Source: Nakaseomyces glabratus
Lineage: Eukaryota > Ascomycota > Saccharomycetes > Saccharomycetales > Saccharomycetaceae
Assembly (NCBI RefSeq): GCF_010111755.1
Contig: NC_088958.1
Location: 868,001-932,000 of the forward strand
Length of the DNA: 64,000 nucleotides
Direction of reading: 5' to 3'
Shown here: positions 20,817 through 30,412 of the stretch, piece after piece
Layout: every line of letters begins with the position of its first letter
How positions within the stretch are numbered: the stretch's first letter is position 1
Made by a program: the position numbers and the translations under genes
Notes under the pieces: model-generated
Seen by the model: only the letters and a program-made list of their open reading frames with translations
Database searches by the model: none
What the model was told of the DNA's origin: nothing

Positions 20817-21980
20817 ATGACAGACTTCAGCCCAGATCTATTGAATCAGCCAGTTATACTTGACAATGGTTCTAGTGTTATCAAGGCTGGTTTTGCTGGC
20901 AGCCAACAGCCAGATGTTCTAGAATATGCATGGATTGGAAATCCACTTGCTGAGAGGTCAATGGTTACAGTAAGCAATAAAGAGACATATATTGGCAATT
21001 CAGCCTATGAAAGAAGAGCCACTCTTCATTTAGAATCACCATATTCAACCAATGCGATTATGTCGTGGGATCGACTGGAAGATTTATGGGACTATGTGTT
21101 ACTCAATAAACTGGAGATTGAACAATTACAGGAACATCCAGTTGTTTTGACGAACTCTATGTCGACTAGCAAGAAGGAAGAAGAGAAGATGTGTGAGGTA
21201 TTGTTCGAGAAGTTCTCGATACCAGCAATATACTGTTCTCGCGATCCGATAATGTCTTTATATGGGCTAGGTAGAACTACTGGATGCTCTGTTTCTTGTG
21301 GGCATCGAGGCATAGGTATCACAACAGTTATTGATGGTATGATAGTTGGTGGGAGCTCCCAAATATCCAATACAGGCGGATCGGCTGTCACAAACACCAT
21401 GCTTGATCTACTCCGACATAACCATCCTAAGTTAGAGAACGGTCAGAATGGTATAGAATTAATTAGAAGTATCAAAGAAAGATGCTGCGTGTTATCCAAA
21501 GATTTCTATAATGAAATTAGAGCATATGAATTGATTACCAGTAAAACATCAAATAATAAATATCGACTACCAGACGGCAATATAATTGAGATTGGATCAG
21601 AAAGATTCGAAGCGCCAGAAATAATATTTAATCCACAAGCATACGGTTACTCAGAAATTCCTTTACAGAAAATGATTATTAATAGTATTAGTCGTGCTGG
21701 TATACTGCCACGTTCTCAACTTCTGGAGTCAATAGTACTTAGTGGTGGAAGCAGCTTAATAAAAGGTTTCGGAGAAAGACTTACAAAAGAAATCCGTAAA
21801 GAGATTGATGGCAATCAAAAAATAATGTTAAATGCACCTCATGAACGCAGATTTTTACCATGGATAGGCGGATCGGTTTTGAGTGGTCTTTCTACAATGA
21901 AACTCCTCTGGAAGTCTAAAAGCGCCTACCGTGAAGATAAGCACTTCGATTTCAATACACTTTATAACAACCGGATGTAG
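20817..21980 (+). CDS. ARP1: Actin-related protein Arp1 (dynactin centractin)
   Basis: Arp1 builds the short actin-like filament of dynactin, which activates cytoplasmic dynein for nuclear positioning. The 387-residue protein shows the actin-fold ATP-binding segments: LDNGSSVIKAGFAG near 15-28, GIGITTVIDG (phosphate 2 loop) near 163, and LSGGSSLIKGFGERL (adenosine loop) near 305. Length matches Arp1 of S. cerevisiae (384). Immediate convergence with FUR1, then YHR127W, reproduces the S. cerevisiae chromosome VIII order. The sequence is diverged from conventional actin, as is usual for yeast Arp1. Confidence 0.88.
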   Translation: MTDFSPDLLNQPVILDNGSSVIKAGFAGSQQPDVLEYAWIGNPLAERSMVTVSNKETYIGNSAYERRATLHLESPYSTNAIMSWDRLEDLWDYVLLNKLEIEQLQEHPVVLTNSMSTSKKEEEKMCEVLFEKFSIPAIYCSRDPIMSLYGLGRTTGCSVSCGHRGIGITTVIDGMIVGGSSQISNTGGSAVTNTMLDLLRHNHPKLENGQNGIELIRSIKERCCVLSKDFYNEIRAYELITSKTSNNKYRLPDGNIIEIGSERFEAPEIIFNPQAYGYSEIPLQKMIINSISRAGILPRSQLLESIVLSGGSSLIKGFGERLTKEIRKEIDGNQKIMLNAPHERRFLPWIGGSVLSGLSTMKLLWKSKSAYREDKHFDFNTLYNNRM

Positions 21981-22275
21981 GCATAGTGCGTCTCATAATT
22001 TAGTGTAGTGCAGTTATTCTGTGAAAGATATCTTTATTGTTTGCGTAAAATGTAAATAAAACTAGTATGAGAAATGGGTGTCTGAACGTATTTAGATAGA
22101 GTGTCAATTAGAAATGCTAATGTAAATAAAGTAAAGTATTAAAAGAAATAAACAGAATTGATACTATAATGTTCCAATCTGTTATAATTGAAATAAAGAA
22201 ATGGTGAAAATAAAAAAACAGTAAACGTTGGACTTAATGGATTTAAGGTATGATTCTTTTTTTTCATGGCTGAGA

Positions 22276-22926
22276 TTAGATACAGTAGTATCTGTCACCG
22301 AAGTCACCTAGACCTGGAACCAAGTACTTCTGCTCATTCAAACCCTTGTCAATGGCACCAGTAACAATCTTAACATCTGGGAATTGAGCATGATATCTAT
22401 CAATACCATCCTTGCTGCAAATCAAGTTCAAGAAGTATATTCTTTCTGGCTTGACACCTCTTTTGATAAGGACATCGGTAGCCATCATAGCACTACCACC
22501 AGTGGCTAACATTGGGTCTAGCAAGAAAACGTATCTGTCAGCGATGTCCTCTGGCAGCTTCTCGTAGAATAATTTAGGAAGAGCGGTTTCTTCGTCTCTT
22601 TGAATTAGAATCTTACCAATTCTAACTGATCTGCAACAGTCTCTGAGACCTTGTTCCATGGATTCACCAGCTCTGACTATGGAAACACCACAGATCTTAC
22701 CCATAAAGCCAACACCATTGAAGACCTCACTAGTGTGGGTATCAACGTCCTTGTTCTCAACAGGCAAGTGGTTTAGACCTTCCTCTACCAACAATCTGAT
22801 GATTCTGTCAGAGTAGAAAATGAAGTCAGGTCTAGTGGTGTTCTTGTCTCTGATAATAGTGTAAAGACCCAACAATTGGTTGGTCTGAGGTAGCAAGTAA
22901 ACGTTCTTAAATGGTTCAGAAGACAT
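22276..22926 (-). CDS. FUR1: Uracil phosphoribosyltransferase
   Basis: Fur1 converts uracil and PRPP to UMP in pyrimidine salvage and is also the enzyme that activates 5-fluorouracil formed from 5-fluorocytosine. The 216 residues equal the S. cerevisiae length. The PRPP-binding motif LDPMLATGGSAM (about 139-150) and the C-terminal uracil-binding LGDFGDRYY are intact. The ATG at 22926 has an A-rich leader. Codon bias is moderately high. Its 0.66-kb upstream region holds two zinc-cluster-type palindromes (separate entry). Confidence 0.97.
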   Translation of the reverse strand: MSSEPFKNVYLLPQTNQLLGLYTIIRDKNTTRPDFIFYSDRIIRLLVEEGLNHLPVENKDVDTHTSEVFNGVGFMGKICGVSIVRAGESMEQGLRDCCRSVRIGKILIQRDEETALPKLFYEKLPEDIADRYVFLLDPMLATGGSAMMATDVLIKRGVKPERIYFLNLICSKDGIDRYHAQFPDVKIVTGAIDKGLNEQKYLVPGLGDFGDRYYCI

Positions 22927-23341
22927 AGTTGATGTTCTTATATATTTTTATGCTTTTTAGTTGCGTATTGATTATATTGCGATACCAGCTCACAAAAAAT
23001 ACGCTATCCTTAAAAATATCAATTGTACCAAAAACAAAACGATACAATAGTGTCAAAGCAAAATAATAGAAAGTTCGACTAATTCGATTGCTTATATATG
23101 TTCCAGGATCAACTGTGCATTAATACATGAAAGTAAATTGTTACTATGCTGCTATTACTGTCCTACAGCTCATCTCATCGCAAGGTGAAATTTTTCAGGG
23201 AAAAAGGCAAGAATCACCTGAAAATCATAATCTCTGCAGTGCTTTCTGTGGAATACTGACTGGAAAATTTTTTGAATTGAAAAGGGAAGATAATGTATCA
23301 CGTATTACGTAAATACGGGGGTTTCCGGGAATTTGCCTTGA

Positions 23342-23386
23342 TCTCCGACGGAGAAAGCACTGAGGATACAGATTGTCCGTCGGAGA
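23342..23386. promoter_or_regulatory. Two CCG-N-CGG palindromes upstream of FUR1
   Basis: TCTCCGACGGAGA (23342-23354) and TCCGTCGGAGA (23376-23386) share the 9-bp core TCCGWCGGA; the second core is the exact reverse complement of the first. Everted CCG/CGG half-sites are the signature of Zn2Cys6 transcription factors. They sit about 415-460 bp upstream of the FUR1 ATG and also close to the 3' end of the YHR127W homologue. The factor is unknown. Confidence 0.5.
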
Positions 23387-23590
23387 ATTGCTTCCAAAAT
23401 GCACAGAATAGTATTTGAACAGAGTTTATATAGTTTGTTGTGGTGAGTGTCAGGGCTTGTGGGTATTTTTGGGGATTATTAGATTTATAATACAATTACG
23501 CTTATGTAGTGCAGTAGCAATAGCACGACAATACATACGTTACATAGTCTTATGATTCTATTTTTGCTTTTCTTCATCGGGTATCTACAA

Positions 23591-24286
23591 TTAGTAAGTC
23601 AAGTTGTTACTTGTTTCTGAACTGATCATCACCTGGATGGTCCTGCCATCGACCAAAGCACCATGGAATAGTTTTCGTACACGTTCCAGTTCCTCGATGG
23701 TGGCTTTCTTCAGCCAGACATGAGCAGTCGCCGAGCCTGAGGGCAAATCACGCACCTTCACGCGCTTGATGGAAACGTTCGCCAGGTTTTCCAATATCTT
23801 TTGTAAGTTCCTCTGATTTACACCCAGGGTCAAGTTGTACAACACTAATGACTTGTCAGACGCATCAGTGTTCGTGGAGATGACTAAAGTGTTGCCAGTA
23901 CCAACTGGGAAAGTAGGTATATTAGTTGGTGTAATTACATTTGGCTTGCTCTTCATTTTCTTTTGCGCCTTGCTAGTTGATTGCTTTGGCTTGGTTGGAA
24001 CTTTCACGCTATTAGCCTTCGCAGACCGGATACTCTTCTTCACTTCACGCTTACCCTTGACAACGTCTCTGGGAGAGTTGCCAGCGGCCCTCAATAGCAC
24101 GCCAATATCGTCAGCCTTCACTAATTTACCATTGACTACGGTGAAACCAGCACTGCCGGCCTTCTTGGGGCCAGTAGGCGTGGGACCAGGAATGGCACGC
24201 TTACGGTTAACACCAGCGCCATTCACCTTGCCAATCCTGTCAATAAGACTCTTGCCAGCATACTTGCCACTATCTTTCCTCGCCAT
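23591..24286 (-). CDS. YHR127W homologue, nuclear RNA-binding-like protein
   Basis: This 231-residue protein has a basic N terminus (MARKDSGKYAGKSL), a central Lys/Arg/Ser-rich region and a C-terminal RRM-like domain (about 145-230), including LVLYNLTLGV as RNP2-like, ATAHVWL as RNP1-like and a final DGRTIQVMIS strand. This arrangement resembles small export adaptors of the REF/Yra1 type. The frame extends 21 codons upstream from a TTG only, so the first ATG at 24286 is used. Position after FUR1 matches S. cerevisiae YHR127W, a nuclear protein of unknown function. The RRM call is from pattern, not from a profile search. Confidence 0.78.
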   Translation of the reverse strand: MARKDSGKYAGKSLIDRIGKVNGAGVNRKRAIPGPTPTGPKKAGSAGFTVVNGKLVKADDIGVLLRAAGNSPRDVVKGKREVKKSIRSAKANSVKVPTKPKQSTSKAQKKMKSKPNVITPTNIPTFPVGTGNTLVISTNTDASDKSLVLYNLTLGVNQRNLQKILENLANVSIKRVKVRDLPSGSATAHVWLKKATIEELERVRKLFHGALVDGRTIQVMISSETSNNLTY

Positions 24287-25262
24287 TTCTCTAGTCAAAG
24301 TCAATGCTTGTGCTTTCCTGATGATATCCAATAGCCACCGCGTAACCAATGGTAATTATTTGTTTAAGCTGCTCTGAACTATACCCTCGATTCGTAGTTG
24401 TGGTAACTAAGAGATTTGCCTGGGCTGTTCCTCAAATATGAACGCCGAAGATCGAAGTTAGTTTGTACGTTTTACATGTGATTTACATTTACGTATAATA
24501 TTATACATATACACTCAGGACGAAGTAATCATGTGATCTGATAAGGGAATTCCGAATCCGCATTTCAGGTTTCTGTTGGAAGAAAGAGAAAATTCCCTGA
24601 TCTGGAAACAGGTGAGCGGTATTTAATGGTGATAATTTCCTATTACAGTAATACTATACTTAGATAGGAAAGTAGACAGCAGGGCCGATAAGGAATACCC
24701 AGTAATCGGCAGCCGATAAGGATGTAGTACTTGTAGTCTGCTTTCGAAGTGAAAAAAAATCAAATTCAAAAGTTGAAAAAACTTCAAGAATAATAAGCTC
24801 ACTTGCACTGTGGGTGTAAACGATATAGTTATATATGAGATCACATATTGGTTGCAAATTGGATACTCTTGTAGACAAGACAGCATCGCCTCCGCAACGA
24901 TAACTTCCTTAGGTGCTCTTTTTCTTCAAGAATTTTTTTTGAGTGATTTTTTGATGAGAACAAAGGGCAAATCCAAATACAGGGAAGGAACATTGCTTTT
25001 GGATTCAGTAACTTGAATGCAGGTAGAGGGGCTGTCACAGTGTACAAAATCATTGGACAGGAGTAGACTAGAGAAACAAGGAGCTAGGCAGTTTTTGAAA
25101 CTCGTTCTACTCTCTGTCTCTCTCTTCTGTGGGAAGTGATGTCTTTGTAGCTTACGGTTAGCTGAATAATAGTATATATATAAACTTGTAGAATAGGGAC
25201 TCTATCGTCGCATTGCTAGTGCTAGAGCCAAAGCAAGCGTTTACTACAACTGTAAAATACGA
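24287..25262. other. Divergent promoter YHR127W homologue / CUB1 (synteny break)
   Basis: This 976-bp region contains two CATGTGAT (CDEI-type) words at 24475-24482 and 24530-24537, about 190-250 bp upstream of the YHR127W homologue. Short overlapping frames at 24623-25053 lack supporting features. The break between chromosome VIII-like and chromosome XVI-like gene order lies here. Confidence 0.5.
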
Positions 25263-26861
25263 ATGTCTGGTGTGCCTATGAGTGTGAGTGGTACTAACCA
25301 TCCACAGGATGTACCAAAGGAAGAAGAAGGTATCTTGAACTATTTGCTCGAAGTCAGGTCCTTCCTGTCAAAACTGAAGAAGAATAGAACACAGTACTTA
25401 AACTCGAAGGATGTGCTGAACACTTACCAAGAAGTGCTAACTAGAGTCAGGGAACTGGACGGAATAAGGAAGAGCAGCACAGATGTCACTCGCCGTCCCA
25501 CTTGTGCTACTACATTGATTCACGACACCGATATGCACAACCGTGTTGACTCTGTTCTGGATGATGTGTTCCAGTTATTGTCCCTGTGCTTCTTAACAGT
25601 TGGCCTGAAAAACTCTGCACCAGCTACCTACGCATCTTTATCCACTGTCCAATGTCTGTTGGAGCATCTTTGCGAGTCAAATGTCTTCACACACCATGAT
25701 TTAAGACCTATAAAGGAGAGATTGGATGAGATTTCCAAGATCGTTGAGAAGAGCGTTGAGTCCCGTCCTGAAGATGAAGTCGCTGAATTCAAGGAGATTG
25801 ATACTGAGAGAAACAAGAATAGAATCGAGCAGGACTTGCTTTTAAAGGCCAAATTACAACACTGTATTGATGAATACAACAAGCTAGAGTCCAAGCTGGA
25901 AGAAATTCCACCTGATTTGTCAGACATTATGGAGAGATTATTTAAAGTCAGAAGAGGTTTACTTTCACTTGCCGCATCTTCCAAGAAGAATATTCCAGAT
26001 GAGAATTACAAAGAACCTGCCAAGTTGGACGATTCAAAGCATGTACTATCTCAGGAATACTTGAGTAATAGCCTTGAGAAATACAAGAAAGAGGTTGCCA
26101 AGATGGAGGCTATGAGAGATGAAAACGGGCAATTCGTCTCGAAATCGACAGGCAAAGCTGAACAAAGAGGTCAAAACATTCTAAATGGCTTGTTAGATGA
26201 TTGTAATGATTTAATTAATGACTTATCGCACCAAACAAATGGTGGACTGACACTCGATCCTTATCTGCAACCAATTTACGAGAAACTAATAGACATAAAG
26301 ACCACTTTGGAAAATCTAATGATCACTCGGAGATGGACTTTAAGAGAAACTGATTTGTTTACTTATCAGAAACAGCTAACTGAGATAGATAACATGAGGG
26401 TACATGGAAAATTTCCAACAAAGTCCCCAGATTCTAAAGGTCAGTCAATTATACTGTATCTATTGAGAAGATGCTATGCCATAATATATAAACTGCTAGA
26501 GAGTTCAGAACCTGTGTCGGAATCCTTACAGCCAGTTCACAATCAACTCTCTACTGTCCGTCGTTGCCTCTTAGAATTAAAAAGAATGGGAGGCGTCAAC
26601 AATGAAAGAGAATTGTATCCATATCAAATGAAACTTGCCTCTCTAGATAACTTGCGTAAGGATGGTAAGTTTTATGACTCCGACGGTAACATACCAGAAG
26701 GTCAAGGTATATTAAATGCCCTATTGGCTGGATGTTTCGATATTCTACATGAGCTAAAGGTTGAGGCAGAAGAAAGAGAGGATGAGGAGGATGAGGATGA
26801 GGAAGAGGATGAGGATGATAATGTTTCCCATGACAGAAATCATGACGAGGAATATTTGTGA
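25263..26861 (+). CDS. CUB1: CUB1/YPL260W, UPF0662-family protein
   Basis: This 532-residue helical protein starts at a true ATG (MSGVPMSVSG). It corresponds to the UPF0662 family, represented by S. cerevisiae Cub1/YPL260W (about 551 residues), a conserved fungal cytoplasmic and nuclear protein linked to DNA damage response and proteasome function. The body has two internally similar segments, each with a Y-x-K/N-x-L register and a segment ending in a Gly-Gln/Ile-L-N-x-L-L motif: EEEGILNYLL near 20, RGQNILNGLL near 303, KGQSIILYLL near 393 and GQGILNALL near 480. These recurring motifs suggest a four-fold helical repeat. The final ~30 residues are almost purely Glu/Asp. Confidence 0.85.
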   Translation: MSGVPMSVSGTNHPQDVPKEEEGILNYLLEVRSFLSKLKKNRTQYLNSKDVLNTYQEVLTRVRELDGIRKSSTDVTRRPTCATTLIHDTDMHNRVDSVLDDVFQLLSLCFLTVGLKNSAPATYASLSTVQCLLEHLCESNVFTHHDLRPIKERLDEISKIVEKSVESRPEDEVAEFKEIDTERNKNRIEQDLLLKAKLQHCIDEYNKLESKLEEIPPDLSDIMERLFKVRRGLLSLAASSKKNIPDENYKEPAKLDDSKHVLSQEYLSNSLEKYKKEVAKMEAMRDENGQFVSKSTGKAEQRGQNILNGLLDDCNDLINDLSHQTNGGLTLDPYLQPIYEKLIDIKTTLENLMITRRWTLRETDLFTYQKQLTEIDNMRVHGKFPTKSPDSKGQSIILYLLRRCYAIIYKLLESSEPVSESLQPVHNQLSTVRRCLLELKRMGGVNNERELYPYQMKLASLDNLRKDGKFYDSDGNIPEGQGILNALLAGCFDILHELKVEAEEREDEEDEDEEEDEDDNVSHDRNHDEEYL

Positions 26862-27364
26862 ATAGGTTTTAACTTGTAGCTTTTTTATTATGGACGAAAT
26901 TTACATATGCTTGTAAACATATACTTTACTTCAACGCTATCTATCTATGCTATATAAGTTAAATTGAAAACTTGAAGTTATTTTAAACTCATTAACTCTG
27001 TAGAGCCCCTTTGTAATATAACGTGGATTTTATTCAAATAAAAATGTATGTACTTTTTAAATGGATTCAAAGAATAACTAGGTTGCTAGTTCTAATGCAA
27101 GATTAATTGAATGAATGCAAAAAATTATAAAAATATTATATATTCGGGAAATTTCACAACAAAAAAAGATTCAATGGCATGATTAATTCCTGATAACAAA
27201 TTAGCATTCCTTATCTGGAATTATCAAAATTATGAGCTTATGGAAAGTGAATTTGTGTATTTTCAGTTAATTCGAATTGAAAGATATGCCAGCACACCAA
27301 TTGGTTTTATTAATTAAAAAAAGATTTAATCGAAACGAAATGCTAATAGAGATGCTAGAATCTC
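26862..27364. other. Convergent spacer CUB1 / MNN4-like (synteny break)
   Basis: This 503-bp, very AT-rich spacer separates a chromosome XVI-like gene from a chromosome XI-like block. No RNA gene or repeat was recognised. Confidence 0.55.
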
Positions 27365-30300
27365 CTAGCTTTGGCTCGTAGCCCCGACTAGAAATAACCC
27401 AGGCACAAGATTCACATCAGTCCTAAACAGCATGTTGTCAGAACGTAATGACCAAGATTTATCCTTGCTGGTGAAGAAGTTAGTTCCAATTTTATTGAAG
27501 TCTAATACAGTTGAAGTTGTATTTTGAGGATTTATAGCTGCAAAAATTGACCTGTCGATATTTTTAACTGGTTCTGAAATATTGAATAGATAATACTTCT
27601 CGTTCATCAAGTCATCTGTCCTGGTCACAATGTTGTCATAGATGTCCAGCATCACCCATTCTTCAATGATCCGAACTTCTGTCGGATCCATGGATTCTGT
27701 GACATTCTTCCAAAGTTTCCTTTCATAATTAAACATGAATGCATCTTTCCCAGGAGAGCTAATATGAGGTGCCACATTTCTTCTGAGCTCTCTTAACAAC
27801 TTGGTTTTTAGAATAGGTGTTAACTTGGAGTATAAAATTCCCAACTCTTTGACACGGTACGATGTTAGATCAAATGAAGCAAATTGCAAAGCTAGCAGAT
27901 CGTCATCATGAGATTTGACCATATTTGCGTACATTGTTTTTACATCAGATAGGCTTAACCCCAAAAACTGCTTTACGATATTTGGAGGCAGGCTCTTTAT
28001 GATACTTTTGAGGTTTGCATACCAATGGTGGATGTTGGCATATTTTCTAATAGCATTATAGGTAAGCCAGGATCTAAATTCAGGAATAAAAGCGTTTTGT
28101 TGAAAAACTGTAAACTCATATTGAGCGGGTACTCTATATTCGTGTCGCAACAGGTCCACATAGCGATTCGGTATTAGCGCAGGGACGCTGTGAAATAAAG
28201 TATTTCTTAATGGTGAAAGTTCACTTAGTAATGAGAAATGTTCATTTTTACAGTTGTAGGCCTTCATCAGTTTATTAAATTCTAATCTTTGTGCTGGGTT
28301 GAGTTTCCTGGGAGCCCATCCATTACCCTTAGAGTCTTTGATTTCCCGTTCTGCATTTTCCTTCAAAGTTCTAAGTTCGGCTTTTGAAAATTGTTCTTTG
28401 AAGGCAGTTGAATAATTGTATAGTTGAAGTGGAGTCATTAAGCCTAATGGTATTTGTTTTAAGGACTCAAGATCGGTAACTGGTTCTTCTTTTGGCTCTA
28501 CTATAATGTTTTGATCTGATATCATATGACCAATTTGCAACTTGAGTTTATCTGAGATTCGGCTATAAGAAACACTTAGACCCGTTAAATCAATGTACAT
28601 ACCTGTATCAATATCAATAACTCTTGCATCGATATTACCATGTCCGTTACCATGAGAACGAGTAACGAGAGAGCTACCGACATCGATCATATATCTACCA
28701 TTCCCCTCCCTTGGATCTTCTAGAACAAGAGATTGGTTGAAGTATTGTGCAAGCAAATGCAAATGTCTGATAGGCATTTGTAAATCAAAATCATTATCCC
28801 ATGGGAAAGTCATACCGTTGTACATATAACCATACAGTGTACCGTGAGATAGCCAACTAACTAGACCGTTTGCGATGGCAAATTTCTGAAAGGTTCTGAT
28901 CATCGAGTTCAATCTCAGGGCGTACTCATGAGTATCATGAATTAGATTATCTCCGTAGAAAAACCGCCTATCACGGTGATGTCCCAGACCATTGTATTGC
29001 AAGACCCCTCTGGCTTCTGCAAAATATTTCGGTTGTAGGACTGCTGGAGTATTGAGTGAAAATTTAAGGGAATCTAGGTACATTGAATCCTGTTTAGTTG
29101 CCATACCTTCTCTTTCTAATTCTTCTAGTTCAGATATTTTGGACTTAACATCGAAGTCAAAATCTTCCTCTTTCAACTCAATGAATTCGTCATGTTGAAG
29201 TGCATGTTTATTGGTACCAGGGATCTTGACTTTGTATTTCTGTATCCTATCATCGTTTACAAATTTCTCAAATAGTTCTATATGATCAAATTCAACGTCT
29301 ATATCATTAGGATCTTGTTGCCATTTTGCCTTCTTCATCTGTTCTATTTTCTCTTCAGTTCTATTATTCACAAAATTTTGTAGCATACCATTCTGTGCCA
29401 AATTTAATCTACTAGTTTGATTGATTGGTATCTGGAATGAATTGTTCATACCATCTAGTATCGTTATGGACAATGGAGGCTGTAAAGTAGACCACATGTA
29501 GATTCTGGCTTGTAATTGGAACACTTCGGGTCTTAGATTGTCCCAAGGCTTCTTAATGTAGAAAGGAGGCTGCATTCTTGAGAATACATCTTGTGTTAGA
29601 TCGACACCAGCTAAGGTAGAGCTATTTACACCGAAATGTTTCCCAATGTTGAAGGGCTCGCAGTAATCGCTTATCTTGTTTCTTCTGTGGAAGTCTGCTT
29701 TCTTTCTTTCCATCTTGTACCAAGATGCCTGCGAGTATTTCTTCCTATCGTAACTGAACAATGGCTCGCCGTTCTCTTCCTCGATCATCTCAATGTACTC
29801 TCTGTCAAAGGCGGACTCCAGGACGAAGTTGCAAGGCAAGGACGACACGGAGGCCGCAAGCATGTTATTCACTTCATGGAAGTCTGTCCAGTCATACCAC
29901 GAAAACTGCACTTGTTCACCATCGTCTTCGTAGTCATCCGTCGCGGTGCTCAAGAAATGGTGCAAGTACACAGACCACGTCATCCTGGGATCGAAGTCGT
30001 AAAAGCCCAGGTTGCTTATCGCTGGAATGGGCTCTCCCTTCTTGGGGCCTGCGCTGTATCGCAGCAGGTTCTTCTTCAAAGTGTACTTGTCCATCCACTT
30101 GGGGGAAGTGTCGAACTTGTACTTGTAGTATATTCTGCGTGCGAGGTCCAGCAACTTCCCCGAGTTGCTTCGCACAGTGTCTGCTTTAGTGGAGTGGAAG
30201 TCCTCCACCACATTGTTTGGGAACTTGGTATAAGCGGTGGTGTCATGGGACACATCCGCTTTGCTCAGCACGGAGTCCGCCGGGAGTGCGGTAGAAGTAT

Positions 30301-30412
30301 CTGAGCGGTAGTTGTACAAGTTGCTGTATGCGTGATGGTAGTTGTAGTACCCAAGACACACTATCACCATCAGGCCCACTACAACCTTGGCTGCAACAGT
30401 ATTCGTGAGCAT
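27365..30412 (-). CDS. MNN4: MNN4-family LicD protein for mannosylphosphate addition
   Basis: Mnn4-family proteins are Golgi type II membrane proteins needed to put mannosylphosphate on N-linked glycans, giving the wall negative charge. The 1015-residue protein has an N-terminal anchor (KVVVGLMVIVCLGYYNY, about 9-26) and a long lumenal part. A LicD-type nucleotidyltransferase domain lies at about 485-620, with HGTLYGYMYNGMTFPWDNDFD containing the DxD-like WDNDFD at 538-543. The C-terminal Lys/Glu repeat of S. cerevisiae Mnn4 is absent, so the protein looks more like Mnn14. Nearby PTK1 and PEX1 fit the MNN4 side (chromosome XI) of this duplicated locus. The 5' ~0.8 kb is GC-rich, about 57% in 30001-30060. 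Confidence 0.85.
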   Translation of the reverse strand: MLTNTVAAKVVVGLMVIVCLGYYNYHHAYSNLYNYRSDTSTALPADSVLSKADVSHDTTAYTKFPNNVVEDFHSTKADTVRSNSGKLLDLARRIYYKYKFDTSPKWMDKYTLKKNLLRYSAGPKKGEPIPAISNLGFYDFDPRMTWSVYLHHFLSTATDDYEDDGEQVQFSWYDWTDFHEVNNMLAASVSSLPCNFVLESAFDREYIEMIEEENGEPLFSYDRKKYSQASWYKMERKKADFHRRNKISDYCEPFNIGKHFGVNSSTLAGVDLTQDVFSRMQPPFYIKKPWDNLRPEVFQLQARIYMWSTLQPPLSITILDGMNNSFQIPINQTSRLNLAQNGMLQNFVNNRTEEKIEQMKKAKWQQDPNDIDVEFDHIELFEKFVNDDRIQKYKVKIPGTNKHALQHDEFIELKEEDFDFDVKSKISELEELEREGMATKQDSMYLDSLKFSLNTPAVLQPKYFAEARGVLQYNGLGHHRDRRFFYGDNLIHDTHEYALRLNSMIRTFQKFAIANGLVSWLSHGTLYGYMYNGMTFPWDNDFDLQMPIRHLHLLAQYFNQSLVLEDPREGNGRYMIDVGSSLVTRSHGNGHGNIDARVIDIDTGMYIDLTGLSVSYSRISDKLKLQIGHMISDQNIIVEPKEEPVTDLESLKQIPLGLMTPLQLYNYSTAFKEQFSKAELRTLKENAEREIKDSKGNGWAPRKLNPAQRLEFNKLMKAYNCKNEHFSLLSELSPLRNTLFHSVPALIPNRYVDLLRHEYRVPAQYEFTVFQQNAFIPEFRSWLTYNAIRKYANIHHWYANLKSIIKSLPPNIVKQFLGLSLSDVKTMYANMVKSHDDDLLALQFASFDLTSYRVKELGILYSKLTPILKTKLLRELRRNVAPHISSPGKDAFMFNYERKLWKNVTESMDPTEVRIIEEWVMLDIYDNIVTRTDDLMNEKYYLFNISEPVKNIDRSIFAAINPQNTTSTVLDFNKIGTNFFTSKDKSWSLRSDNMLFRTDVNLVPGLFLVGATSQS

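Noticed and set aside
24475..24560. Possible centromere (two CDEI-type words and TTCCGAA nearby)
   Set aside because: There is no 80-90 bp AT-rich CDEII between a CDEI and a CDEIII, and TTCCGAA lacks the TGTTT...TTTCCGAAA context.
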